Shown: positions 24,490 through 36,899 of the stretch, in pieces
How positions within the stretch are numbered: position 1 is the first letter of the stretch
How the letters are laid out: each line of letters begins with the position of its first letter
Assembly: GCF_002865645.1 (NCBI RefSeq)
Contig: NW_020194512.1
Span: 1,151,119-1,215,118 of the forward strand
From: Hyaloscypha bicolor E
Lineage: Eukaryota; Ascomycota; Leotiomycetes; Helotiales; Hyaloscyphaceae
Length of the DNA stretch: 64,000 nucleotides
Direction of reading: 5' to 3'
Program-made: the position numbers and the translations under genes
Notes under the pieces: generated by a model
The model's database searches: none
Told to the model about the DNA's origin: nothing
The model's input: only the letters and a program-made list of their open reading frames with translations

Positions 24490-24949
24490 TATTTCTTAAA
24501 GGCTTCTAATTCTATATATAAAGGAAATAGCTAGTAAAAAGAAGTATATATATAGTCTATTTATTCTAATTAAGAGCTAAGATACTATTATTTCCTAGTA
24601 CTTTATATTAAGCTAATAGAATTAAAAAGAATAGAAAAAGAGTATTTTTAAATATTTCTAATAATATATTCAGTTTCTAAAAAAGCCTAGCTTTAATTCC
24701 GGACGGCTCTATAAGCCCAAAGCCAGGAAATTATATTATATATATTATTAGTATTTAAAATACTAATAATAGCTTCGTTTTTTCCTTTATCTATTTTTTC
24801 TTTTTAAGCTACTTATAAAGCTTTTTATATTTCTTTACTAAGTATTCTCATATATTCTTTAATTATTTATTTATAGGTTATAGATTAAGTTTCCTAATAT
24901 AGGAGCTAGTAATTACAAGTTCTAGAATAAAATAATTAATAAATTACTA

Positions 24950-25925
24950 TAAGTACTTTTCTCCTATTATTTTCTTATAAGAGTATAAATAGCCTTATAA
25001 ATCAGATTATTTACTAAAAGAGATATAGATCCTAAATAAAGAATATTACTCGTTTTATTAAATTAAGGCCTTAAAGATTCTTTTATATTACTCGAATATA
25101 TAAACGGGCTCTTTAAATATATTAGCCTCAATTATTAAAGCAGGTTATTATATTCCCTAAATAGATAGAAACTTGACTATTATTATTTAAAGAAAATCTT
25201 TAATTATTAGAAACCCTTTAATTTCTATAACTTAATAGGTTTAAGCTTATATAAGAACTTAGTACTAATTATTAATCCAGGCTTTAGAAGCTTTTAAACC
25301 TATTCTATTATAATCCAGAATTCGCTTATAATCCTCTTTTATTTATTTCTATATATTATTCTCTAATAACTAAAATTTATTATAAAAAGCTTATATAATA
25401 TTCTAAAAAGAAAGCCTTTATTAGAAAATAAATAGCTTAAAATATAATATAAACAAAGCCGGTTTAATTATATAATATATCTAATTCCAGATATTCTAAT
25501 ATTAAGAGCTTTATATTAACTAATTTAATTATTTAATAATATATTCCTTGAGCCTAAACAAGTATTTATTTTTAATATTATTAAAACAAGCTAGATATAG
25601 AACTCTTAGTTATATTTCCTTTTCTATTTCTGGCTTTCTATTTATATTATATATTACTAATAAAGTATTTTACTTAATATTTAATTACTTAATTATTAAA
25701 TTAATTATAAGAAATAAAAGAAACTTTATAGAAAGCAGATAAGAAACTTCTGAAATATTAGAATTAATAAAATATTATATATTATAAAAGGTAAAATTAA
25801 TTTTAAGCTTTATATATTATTCAGGAAAGCTTTTATAATTAGTAAAATATATATTAGAAACTAGTAAAGCTATTATTCTAAAAAGAGAAATAAAGAGAAA
25901 AATTATAAAAACAGGTAAAATATTT
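24950..25925 (+). pseudogene. Unrecognised ORF of element G
   Basis: A plus-strand coding-like region of about 320 codons, interrupted almost only by TAA/TAG. From about 25,548 to 25,742 it is open for 64 codons even after RIP, then continues past a TAA with ETSEILELIKYYIL and a basic end (REIKRKIIK). Upstream, before a frame change near 25,540, it reads through NPEFAYNPLLFIS and KKAFIRK. The composition is helical and hydrophobic; no zinc knuckle, protease, RT or transposase motif is seen. In a gag-only element this would be Gag-like, but I cannot assign it. Confidence 0.45.
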
Positions 25926-26022
25926 TTTTTAATAATTATAACTATAATAAAAATAACTATAATTACTAAAATACTTATTAATTATTAATAGAAGTATATA
26001 ACTAGTATTTCGGACTTATAAT

Positions 26023-26180
26023 TATTATAAATAGTAAGAAATAATAATTTATATAAATAGTAATTTATATAAATAGTTACTTAATTAAAAGAAGTTTTAA
26101 AAAGCTTCTAAATCTAGCTAAATAAAAGAAATAGCTAAGTAAATAAAGCTAAGCTTTCTAGTACTTATATTTATATAATA
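26023..26180 (+). repeat. Right LTR of element G (158 bp)
   Basis: Second copy of the 145-bp terminal repeat. The extra length is an internal duplication of TTTATATAAATAGTAA near its start. Confidence 0.75.
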
Positions 26181-26185
26181 AGTAA

Positions 26186-26966
26186 TTTTATATAGGCTAA
26201 CTAAAAGAAAGTTTATTTAACTATTTTAAAGAATCTTATAAAACTTATTTAATTATTTAAATAGCTATAATAGTTCAAACTAGATTCTAATTATTAAAAA
26301 CGAATTTAGTAAAAAGCTTTTTAGATATCTTTTACTAAATAAAAAGAGTTTACTAGTATTTAATATAATTAGAAATTTTAAATAATAAATATATAGGTAA
26401 TATAATTTTTTAATTACTTATATTAAATATAATTAAAAGAAAGTAATTATTTTAATCTAAGAAATATTAGTCTATTAGATCTAGACAAAGAAATAAGATA
26501 TTAAAATTAAACTTTTTCCTTTATATATATATAAGCCAAATAATAGTATTAAATAAATAGAATAGAAAATTATAAATAAAGCTATTATAATATATCTAAT
26601 AGCTAATTTGCCTGAAAAGCTATAGCCGGAAAGCTTTATAACCACAATTTATTTATATAATTAAAGCCTTTTATATATATATAACTAAAGGATATTAAAT
26701 AAAATACTTTATTTATAGTTTTATAATTACTTCTATTAGTATAATCTAGAGCTTATAATATGAATAATAGTTAATCTCAGGCCTAATTAGAATAGAATTT
26801 ATATATATAATTCTAGGATATATTTAATAATTAAAAACTATAAAACAAAATAGAATAAGAAAGTATTTAAGATTATATTATATAAATGTATTAGATATTT
26901 AATTAGATATATTATATCTAATATTTATAAAATCTGGATTCTTATATTTAATTAAATAATTATTTA
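26186..26966 (+). pseudogene. Copia I integrase relic
   Basis: The plus-strand frame shows PNNSIK at about 26,537 and ANLPEKL-PES at about 26,600-26,640. The latter is the hallmark of fungal Ty1/Copia integrase (ANLPEKLWPE) and follows the region of the catalytic Glu. Further on, LIRYIISNIYKIWILIFN at about 26,890-26,950 matches GYLVGYxSTNIYRIWxPxxN, found just before the RT linker. Integrase joins element cDNA to the genome. RT and RNase H are absent because the sequence runs into D2 at 26,966. This copy is not close to family A/B, whose integrase reads differently. Confidence 0.8.
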
Positions 26967-27500
26967 GATTATTTATATAATTTCTTATTTCCGATTTATT
27001 TTTAATATTTATTTTCGATTTCTATTTATTATTTTATTTAAAATTAAAGGCATTTTCTATTTTAGGTATTTTTTCCGGACTTAGAAATAAGCTTTATTAC
27101 TAAAACTAAAGCTATTTCTATTCCAGTTTTTATTATAATTAAAAATAATATATAAATTAATAATATAAGTTTATTTATAATTAAGATTTAACTTATATTA
27201 TATTAATATAATATTTCTTATTTTATTTTCTTTATTTTTTTCTTTTATAATTACTTTTTTTTCTTATTATTCTTATATATTATATTAGTAATTATATTTT
27301 ATAACTAATATATATTCAAGTTATTAGATATATTAGAAATTAATATAAGATACTAAAATTAATATTTATATATCTTTAATATTTTGGTTTTAGGCTTAAG
27401 GTATTTTATAGTTCTTTTTTTTCTAAATTTACTAAGCTAATAATTTGCCTTATAAAATTCCTTAAAGCTTTAATTTTTCTATATTACTTATTATAAAACA

Positions 27501-27851
27501 TATAAAAGAAAAACTTATATAAAACAAAAACTTATATAAAATATATTAGAATATAAAATATATTAGAATATAAAATATATTAGAATATAAAATATATTAG
27601 AATATAAAATATATTAGAATATAAAATATATTAGAATATAAAATATAACTTAATACTAAAATAATATATAATATATAAAAGCTTAATTAATTAAATATAA
27701 AAAGAAATTATTTTCTAGAATTATAAAAAAGCTAGCTTTTTTATATAATTCCTGCAAGTTATATATAAAAGGCCCTAGTTTTTATTATATAATTAAAACC
27801 TTAAAACTATTAAAATAAAGCAATTTTAATAAAGTATAGCTTATTATATTA
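27501..27851 (-). repeat. 5' LTR of D2, expanded to 351 bp
   Basis: Plus-strand start TATAAAAGAAAAAC, end TTATTATATTA. It is longer than the 302-bp D LTR because of a 17-bp tandem array. It contains a module copy at 27,758-27,793. Confidence 0.8.
27541..27642. repeat. 17-bp tandem array, six identical copies
   Basis: Unit ATATATTAGAATATAAA repeated six times without a mismatch. The D LTR elsewhere has this sequence about once (TATACTAGAGTATAAAA at 59.5 kb, reverse strand). The units already carry RIP changes, so expansion came after mutation. Confidence 0.9.
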
Positions 27852-28160
27852 TAATATATATTAAATTCTTTTATTTTGCGGAATTTAATTTAAATAATTT
27901 CAGTTTTCTAATACTTTTTTAAGCTAAGAAACTTCTTTATAATTAAAGAAATTAGACATTTTTTTAGTAAAGCTATTTTTTATTTATTTTATTTTATATA
28001 TATATATAATAAAATAGAAATAAGAATTTTATATTATTTTTTAATAATAGAAATAAAAGAAACTAGTAATTTGCCTTTATTAAAGGCCTTTATATATATT
28101 CTTTAGCTAAAAATAAAAGATCTAAAGGCTTTATTTCTTTTTTAAGCCAAATCTAATAAA
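27852..28160. other. Unassigned AT-rich DNA between D2 and A
   Basis: About 300 bp without a recognisable frame or repeat; it may be further Copia I sequence. The last bases carry the left copy of the ATTAG duplication of element A. Confidence 0.5.
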
Positions 28161-28165
28161 ATTAG

Positions 28166-28450
28166 TATTAGTTTATTAATAATATATAATACTATTATAT
28201 AAGTATAAAATACTAGTTATATTAAATTAGTAAAATTATTATTATTTAAAAATAAGAATTATAGTATTATAGTATTAATATATAATTTTTAAATCTACTA
28301 AGCCTAATAGAGTCTAGTTTACTAATTAAGTTACTTATAAAATACGAGATTATATAATTATATCTTGTATTTTATATTTCGTTATTTATATTTTATATTT
28401 CGAATTCTATAACTATATATATAACTCCTAAAGAAATAGTTATTCTAATA
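28166..28450 (-). repeat. 3' LTR of element A (285 bp)
   Basis: Ends inside at CTAATA; 15 bp shorter than the other LTRs through loss in the internal TATCCCG-type array. Confidence 0.88.
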
Positions 28451-28689
28451 TTAAAACCTTTTTAAAAAATACAAAAAATAGTATTTCTTTCTAATTATAT
28501 ACTAATTTCCTAATCTGGCCTAGTATTAGATTTCCTAAATACTTTATATATTTATATTACTTTTAAGGTTTTAGTTATATACTAAAGACTATAGCCTTTT
28601 ATTAACTTTTCTTTCTATAATATTCTTTTATTTCATATATCTATTTCCTATTCTATTTATATTTAATCTATTTTTTTATATCTAGTTAT

Positions 28690-31600
28690 ATTATATTTAT
28701 ATTAATTAAATACTTAAAAGTCTTTATTAGCTTTAATTTTATTATAAAGTTAATAGAATTCGATTCTCTTTTAATTTACTTAATTTCTATAATCTCTTAT
28801 TATTTATATATCTAATAAAGATATATTATATTAATTATTAGATATTTCTCTTGAGTAGTATTTAATTTAATAAGGCATTTATATAATAATTTCGAATTCG
28901 TATAAACTATTAATAATAATTCTATTTCTAGTATTTTATTAATTATAGATTTAATTAAAGTACTTATATTAAAGCTATAAGCTATATTATAAAGTTCTAA
29001 AGCTAGAATACTTCTAGTAACTTTCTTATATTTAGTAAAAAGCTAGTAAATAATATTAGTATATTTGGCTTTATTTATTAAAACTAGAATATATTTAATT
29101 TAGAAAAAAAAAATCTCTATTATTTATAAATAAAGTATTTATAAAAATAATTAAATATAAGAATTTCTTTACTAGCTTTATAAATCTTAGTTTTTTTAGT
29201 AATATTTTCAATTTGTTATTAAATATACTTATTAAATATCTTTATATTAATTTCCGAAAATTTAATAGCTTAAGTAGTAATTAATAGATTATATAAAGCT
29301 TCTAGTTAATAAACTAATATAACATATATTTCTTTAGTATATTAGATAATATATTAGTTTTTATTAAAAAGATTTTAATAAATAGTATTTCTATTATTTA
29401 TAAAAATAATTCGAAGGTTTTTATACTAGTATTCTTATATAAAAGTAATTCTAGTAGTATTAATATAAATAATATTTTTGTTAAACTTGAAATTATAATT
29501 AAAAGTAAAGTATTTATATTTTTTAGCTAAGAATTTAGTCTTTTAAAGCTTTAGTTATTTTATTTTTATAAAGTTATTAGTTCTAATAAATAAGATATTA
29601 TTAATTTAAAGATTAATAATTTTAAAGATTTATTTATTATAAAAAAGGCAAGAGTTATAAGTTAATTATTTTATAAAAAGCTCATTAATATAATAGAAAT
29701 AATAAGTTTTAAACTAGTAGTTTCTAGCTTCTAATATATTATATAATAATTTTATAACTTTTAAAATAGAATTATTTTTTAGATTTAGCTTTTTAATAAG
29801 CTTATAAAATAGATTAATATAAAAATTATAATTAAATAATGTTATTAATTAGATATAAGCTTATAAAATATTATATAAATATAATTTCATAATGTCTATT
29901 ATTATAATAATAATACTAAAGATAATTCTCTAACTAATATATTAAATAATAAGTAATTATATTAATATTATATATTTCTTACTATTATTATAAGTTTAAA
30001 TAACTAGTCTCGATTTTTTCAATTCTTTTTCTATAGTCTTATTTTTAATTTTATTAATAAACCGGGAATTAAAAATATATATATATTTTTTTTTTAATAT
30101 CTAAAATCTAGAAATAACCTTAAATATATTCTTTTTTTAGGAAGCTAGTAATTTTAACTTGGCAGAAATTCTTATATAAATTATTATTCTATAGAAATAC
30201 TATAATATCCGGGTTTTTATAAAAGTATTCTCTATTATACTTTAATAAAATAATAGAAATAGTAAAAGAAATTATACCTGTATTATTTTTAGTTTTATTA
30301 TAAAGTTCGGAAATAAATTCAAATTCGAGATTATTAATAATAATCTTAATATTCCCTATATAAAAAAGCTTTATAAAACTTAAATAAAAAATAGTATTAT
30401 TATATAATAGAGCTAGTATATAGTTCTTTTCATTAACAGCTACTAGCTTATATAGCCTATTCTAACTATTAGATTAACTAGTATTTCTTTTATATTATAT
30501 AAGAATATTTGAATTTAAAAGAAATTTATAAATATTAGTAATATTAGAACTATTTCGGATATTTAGGATATTTATAATTTAATATCCAATTTAAAGCTTC
30601 TGAATTTCTATTATTATCTTTTTAAATACTATTAATTACTATAATATAATTAATAATAAAATATTATATTTAGTTATTTAAGATAAAATACTATAAACTA
30701 AAAAAATTAAAATAATATTATTAGGTTTTATAGAATTATTAATAGCCTTAAAAGCTATTTAAAATATAGTATCCTTATTAATTTTATTAATTTCGGCTAT
30801 AATAATAAAATAAATATATTAAATTAGGCTATAATAATATTTTATAATTCTAATAGAATTATAAGTTTTTATAGAAATAATTTTAACTTTAATTCTTATA
30901 ATATTTGTAAATTAAGCAAATTTCTTACTAGTAGACTACTTTCTAATATCTATTATAATCTAATTAAAAGAACCTAAATAGGTATTAATCTAATACTATT
31001 TTAAGATATTTTAAATATATAAAATACTAATATTTTAAAGATATTAGTTAGTTTAATATTAAGTGCCTTTATTAATAATAATAAAATAATTAAAGCTAAT
31101 ATTATTTCTTAGATTAAACTTGAATTATTCTAGTAATTATTCGAATTTCTAGTATTATATATAATACTTTATAAGATATTTAAGGGCTTTTATATTAATA
31201 TTATAGCCTGCTTATTCTAATATATTTCGGAGCTTACTAATAAATAAATAATTAAAATAATAATATAGATATTATAATTTAATTTCTATAAAAAAGCAGG
31301 AATTATAAATAAAGAATTCGGAAATAAAGCTTTATAATATAGTATTCTAAAGCAGGAAATAATATTTAAAACATTATATTATAAATATATAGTATTTATT
31401 AAAAATAATAAAATAATTAGTAAAATTATTAAAGTAGATTTCTAGCTTATTTATATTAGCTAAGCTAAATAGAAATAGAATTTTTATAGATATAGTATAG
31501 AATTATATTTAACTAATTAGTATTTTTATTATTATAAATCTAATAGAGAATATAGATTTAATATTAAACTAGATATTAATTTAATCTTTAGTAGTTTAAT

Positions 31601-31850
31601 TAAGTTTAATACTATTATTAGTTTATTATAAAGCTTGAAATTAGTTAGAACTAGTAATTAAAAATCTAAAAGCTCTAGTATTAATTATAATTTCATAAAA
31701 GTAATAAATATTATATCTTAATATATTATTAATTATAAATATCTGAGTGTTTTCTATTTATTTAATAAATTCTAAGGCGTGGTTTTCGCCTATTATCTAG
31801 TATATAAAAGAAAAGAAAATAAGATTATTTATAAGAATATTAGTTATAGA
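28690..31850 (-). pseudogene. pol relic of element A (integrase, RT, RNase H)
   Basis: Minus-strand homologue of B pol with the same order: integrase near 31.8-30.3 kb (VEAxxSIGxxERYH region near 30,860), reverse transcriptase near 30.05-29.2 kb (its start, equivalent to KKSRLVIQAY, lies at about 30,005), RNase H near 29.1-28.7 kb. Nearly all diagnostic residues are recognisable only through alignment with B, because RIP is heavier here. Stops are almost all TAA/TAG. A hallmark palindrome follows at 28,574-28,602, between pol and the 3' LTR. Confidence 0.8.
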
Positions 31851-33650
31851 AATAGTAAAAGCAAGAGTAAAAGCAAGAGTAATAAAAATAGCTAATAAGC
31901 TTTTAATAGAATAAAATAAAAATTTGAATAATAATTCTTTCTTTTATTTATTTCTATTAGTAAAGCTTTAAAAGTATTATTCTCTAGTTTATTTTTACTA
32001 TTTTTATTATTCTTTTTTTTTAATTCCGGTAATATACTATATATAAGTACTATTAAAGTATTTATTAAAATTATAAGAGTTTCGGAATCTAAATTAATAA
32101 ATGTTTCTATTTTTAAATCGAGTTTTTTTAGTTTTTTATTTCTCTAATATATATTTCTATAAATAATATTCGGGTTTCTTATATATAAAACATAATTTCG
32201 GAATATAATTATTATAAGTATACGACTTGAAATAGTTATTATAGATTCCGAAATTATAGCTAGATCTATATTAATAATTTCCGGATAAATAATAGTTTAA
32301 AGAGTTTTAAAAATAGTATTATTAATTAATAAAATAAGTTTTAATATTAATTTATTACTTTTTTTTATAAGTAGTAATAAATAATTAGAATATATTAATA
32401 AGCTAGCCGAGTTTATTAGAAAGATCTAAAACTATATATTAGTATATTAGTAAGCTTTAATAGGAAATAATAATTTTATTATATAGAAATTCGGTATTTT
32501 ATAAAGCAAAAATAAGGCTATATTATAGTTTATATAGGTTATTAATTAGTATTTAGACAAGTTCAAATTTTTTTTTTAGGGTTTTTAGTTATTATAATTA
32601 CTAAAATAATAGTATTTTATTTATTTAAATTTTAATAATAGAAACCGGGGCCTTTAAAGAAATTATAAATATTTATATAGGCCTTTATATATATATATAT
32701 ATTAAAAGAGTTAGTTATTATAAAAGTAGTCTTATACTAGTTTCTTAATATAATAAGAAAAGCTCTTATTAGTATCTTTTCTAGAAGCTTTATATATTAG
32801 TAAATATTAAGAAAAATAATAAGTTTATAATTAAAACTATTATTAGTTTTATTATATTTCTATATTTCGAAATATATTTTTATTACTTTTCTAATAAGTT
32901 TCCTAATAGTAATAATAAATACTAATTAATAGAACTTCGGGCTCGGTAGTAATAATAATAGTAGTAAAAATAAAAGTAATAAATAGTTTTAATTTAAAAG
33001 AAATAAATAAATAGCTTAATTATTTAAATAAAAATATCTGAATTCTTTATATCTAGTTTTATCTAAAATATAATAAACTAATATAATAGGTTTCTAAAAA
33101 AGATCTAATCTAATTAGATTATTATTAATAATATTAGCTTTATTTTATATATATATTTTTTTAAATAAAATTAATAAGGAATTATATAATAATAAGGCTT
33201 TTATAATTCTATTTAATATAAATACTATTATATTAAAATTAGATTTAAAGACTTTATAATAGTATATAATTAATTTAATTATATACTATAGTATTAAAAT
33301 TCTTAAAGTTATTCTAAAATAAATTCTATAAATTATTATTACTTTTTTTATATAAGATATACTAATATATTTTAATATTTAGATATTTCTAAAAATTATC
33401 TTTTATTATAATTATTAGATTAATACTATTCTTTTATTTCTTAATTAGCTTATTTCCCTTATTAGTACCTATATTAAATCGAGTTTAGATTCTTTCTAAT
33501 ATATATATAGTTTATAAAAGAGGAATTTAAAGATAAAGTAATTTATTATAGGTTTATAAAAAGGGTTTAGTAATAAAAATATCTAGATATTTATTAAAGG
33601 TATTAAAGTAAATATTAAAGTAAATATTTTGCTCTTAAAACTTTTATTTA
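31850..33650 (-). pseudogene. gag relic of element A
   Basis: Minus-strand region aligned with B gag, with the zinc-finger region near 32.2 kb and an N-terminal part toward 33.6 kb. It lacks the 20-bp repeats found at the corresponding place in B (near 33.58 kb here). Gag forms the element's particle. No frame is open. Limits are set by comparison with B only. Confidence 0.65.
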
Positions 33651-34084
33651 TAATAAGAAATTTAAAAAGTGAAATATAATAATTCCGGGAGAATCCAAAG
33701 CTTAAAGAACTCGATTTAATAGTAAAATCAAAGTTATAATTAAAGAGATTAAAGAATATATATAAGATATATATTTTAGAAAAAGAGTTTTATAAATATA
33801 AGTATTATATAAATAGAAAAGATAGTTTTTAAAAAAGTAATTTTAGAACTAAAAGAAGTTAATTTTAAAGAATAGTAAAAGTTAAATAAATAAATAGTCA
33901 AATAACTAATAATTTATTAATTAGTAAAAGCTAAATAATTTCTTTATAGGCTATTAAATACTTTTATAAAATTAATAAATAGCTTCTTTCTTTAATATAA
34001 AATAGACTAGATTTATCTTAGGCTACTAAATACTTTTATAACTAATCTAAAATCTTCTTTAATTTATATATATAAACTAATTAG

Positions 34085-34384
34085 TATTAATTTACTAGTA
34101 ATATATAATATTATTATATAAATATAAAAATACTAATTATATTAAATTAGTAAAATTATTACTATTTAGAAGTAAAAATTATAGTATTATAGTATTAATA
34201 TATAATTTCTAAATTTATTAAATCTGATAGAATCTAGTTTATTAATTAAATTATTTATAAAATACGAGGTTATATAACTATATCCTGTATTTCATATTCC
34301 GTTATTTATATCTCATTATTTATATCCCATATCTCGAGTCTCGTAATTATATATATAACTCCCAAAAAAATAGCTTTACTAATA
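34085..34384 (-). repeat. 5' LTR of element A (300 bp)
   Basis: Same length as both LTRs of B; outer edge CTTTACTAATA followed by ATTAG. Confidence 0.9.
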
Positions 34385-34389
34385 ATTAG

Positions 34390-36394
34390 TAAATAATATA
34401 TTAATATTAGAAATTAAATAAATAAATATATACTTTTACTTTAAGCTTTTTAATAGAAATTATTATATAATTATTTTAAATATTTAAGCTTAGCTTATTA
34501 TTTTCTTTTATATATTTTTGTTTTAAGAATTTCTTTTAAAAGATCTATATTTAAAAGATAATAAAAAGAATAGAAATTAGCTAAAATATTAATTCTTTAA
34601 TTTTTTAATAATTAGGTAATAGTATTTTAAAGTTAGATTTAACTAGAAAATAATATATTATTTAATATAATAATTAATATAAAAATAATAAAAACAGGAA
34701 AAAAAAGTAATAAAATTAATTATATTATAAAAAAGAAATATAATATCTTTTATATAAAATAAGAGTTCTATAAATTAAAATTATTTATTATAAATATTTG
34801 AAAATAAAAGAATAAGAATTTAATTTATATTCGAATATTAGAAAAAGAATATAATTAATAAATCTATAATTTAATAAATAGTAATATAAAAATAATTAAA
34901 AAAATAGAATTATAATATATTAATATTATTTTAATTCCTTAGCCTATATTTTTATAACTTTTTCCCTAAAGAATTTATATATTAGAAATCTATTTTAAAG
35001 ATTATTAATAATAATATATTACTAATATATAAAAAGAAATAATTATAAGAATTATAAGAAATGCCCTTTAATATAAATTAAAATTAAAATTATTTTATTT
35101 ATTTCTAGTACTATTATTATTATTATTTAAAACAGGGTTTTTTATATTAGAGGCTATAGAATATTAAATAAGGAATTATGAAAATTAAAAAAAAAAATCA
35201 AATTATATATATAAATAAATATTTTTACTAAAATATATCTTATAATTCCTTTAAAAGTTCTTAAGAACTATTAATTTAATAAAGCTAGTATTAATAAAGA
35301 ATTTAATTTATATTATAAAGTTTTAATTATTAAAATAATAAATTAATAATATAATTATAAAAAATTAAAAAAACAAGAATTAATTTTCTAAAGTAATAAA
35401 TTATATAACTTTTTAGTATTAAATTATTTATAATTATATAAATTTAATTAATTAAGCAAATTACTATTAACTTTTATATTTAATTACTTTAGTAAATATT
35501 AATATTTTTAGCTAGTTCTTTCTTTATAATATATATTAATATATTTCTATTTAGCTTTTCTAATATTAAATAAATTATTTAATATTTATAAAAGAAATTT
35601 CTAGATTATTTTGAATTTTTGCTTTATTACTTCTAGTTTTATAACTATTTCTAGTAATAAATTCTAATTATATATATCTTTAAATATTAATAAAAGTCCT
35701 AGTTTTAAGTAAGTATTCTTTATATTAATTAGGTAATTAGTAATTAATTCTTTTAGATATATATAGGTATTTAAATAATTTAGATCTTTATTCGAATTAT
35801 ATATAAATTTTATAATTAGAAAAATAAAGCTAATATCCTTAAGCTCTTATTTATATTACTTAAATATAATTTCTAGTAAATATATATTTTTATTATAGCT
35901 AGTATATCTTTTATATAGCTCGTTTAGTTTATTAATATTAATAGAAATTCTATAGTTTCTAATTTCTATTTACTTTAAAAACATATAATTCTAAAAGAGT
36001 TAACTAGAAATAATATATAAATAATTAGGCTATTTTCTAATTCGAATAGATTTCTTAGTTTACTTTTATATAATAAATAACTAAACAAAAAATATAATAA
36101 TATAATTAGAAAGAAGTTTATAAAAATAAAGCCTTTAAAAGTATAATTATTTAAAAAATATCTTTTATTTATTTAGTATATCTTATATAATATTAGCTAA
36201 TTAAATAAGTTTATATAAAATTAGTATAAATAAATTACTTTTATAACTTGCCTTTATTATATCTTAATTTATTAATAAGTTATACTAGTTCTAAACTAAT
36301 AAAAATCTAAGAACTAATATAAATTAATATTTTTTATTTAATATATTATTAATGTTTTATATTCTTTATTTAATTAAATATAAAATGAAATAAT
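34390..36394. other. Unassigned AT-rich DNA between A and B
   Basis: Heavily mutated. A plus-strand frame with mostly TAA/TAG interruptions seems to run from about 35.2 to 36.2 kb, which suggests one more coding relic. I recognise no motif and cannot say whether it belongs to the target element of A or B. No LTR-like repeat seen. Confidence 0.45.
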
Positions 36395-36399
36395 CTTTA

Positions 36400-36699
36400 T
36401 ATTGGTTTACTAGTAATATATGGTACTGTTATATAAGTTATAGAATACTATTTATATATAATTAGTAAAGTTGTTATTATTTAGAAATAAGGATTATAAT
36501 ATTATAGTATTAATATATGATCCCTAAATCTACTAAGCCTAAAGAGGTCTAGTCTACTAGTCGAGTTACTAATAGGATATAAGGTTATATAACCATATCC
36601 CGTATCCTATATTCTATTGCCTATATCCTATTACCTATATCCCGTATCCCGTATCCCGTAACTATATATGTGACTCCCAAAGGAATAGCTATACTAATA
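36400..36699 (-). repeat. 3' LTR of element B (300 bp)
   Basis: Begins TATTGGTTTACTAG (from TGTCGGTTTACTAG) and ends GCTATACTAATA on the plus strand. A tandem of TATCCCG-like heptamers and related longer units lies in its inner half. Confidence 0.92.
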
Positions 36700-36820
36700 C
36701 TAGAAACTCTCTAAAAATACGAAAAATAGTATTTCTCTCTAATTATATACAAATTCCCTAACCCGGCCTAGTACCAGATTTCCCAAATACTCTATATATC
36801 TATATTACTTCCGAGGTTTT

Positions 36821-36855
36821 GGTTATATACCAAAGGCTATAGCCTTTTATATATA
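36821..36855. repeat. Palindromic module between pol and 3' LTR of B
   Basis: GGTTATATACCAAAGGCTAT then AGCCTTTTATATATA: the RIP form of the palindrome in D LTRs. Element A has it at 28,574-28,602. Confidence 0.75.
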
Positions 36856-36899
36856 ATTTCCCTTCCTATAATATTCTCCTATCCTATATATCTATTTCC

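Larger units (their letters stand above)
24345..26180 (+). mobile_element. Short LTR element G (1.84 kb) nested in Copia I
   Basis: Direct repeats at 24,345-24,489 and 26,023-26,180, each starting TATTAT(G/A)AATAGTAA and ending TTTATATAATA (TG...CA after correcting RIP). Flanking pentamers are AATAA (24,340-24,344) and AGTAA (26,181-26,185), compatible with one target duplication changed by a single G-to-A. The flanks are consecutive parts of Copia I integrase. There is no room for pol; one coding-like region lies inside. The layout is that of a non-autonomous TRIM-like or gag-only element. Confidence 0.7.
26966..27851 (-). mobile_element. D-family fragment D2: 5' LTR and leader only
   Basis: Reverse-strand copy of the D 5' end: LTR at 27,501-27,851, then leader and the first bases of gag, matching 22.55-23.07 kb and 59.55-60.1 kb. 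It breaks at about 26,966 inside Copia I integrase without a second LTR, so the rest of the element has been deleted. Confidence 0.78.
28166..34384 (-). mobile_element. Ty1/Copia element A, LTR to LTR
   Basis: LTRs at 28,166-28,450 and 34,085-34,384, with perfect target duplication ATTAG at 28,161-28,165 and 34,385-34,389. Coding strand is minus, so the right LTR is 5'. Collinear with element B along its 6.2 kb. It is more heavily mutated than B: many C and G kept in B are T or A here, so it is older or was hit by more RIP cycles. Both LTRs are present and only frames are lost. Confidence 0.92.

Noticed and set aside
27541..27642. CRISPR array
   Set aside because: Head-to-tail 17-bp units without spacers, inside a retroelement LTR.
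23316..27856. TAATA after both D LTRs as a target duplication of one element
   Set aside because: Both are outer flanks of 5' LTRs of two different copies, and TAATA is common in this DNA.
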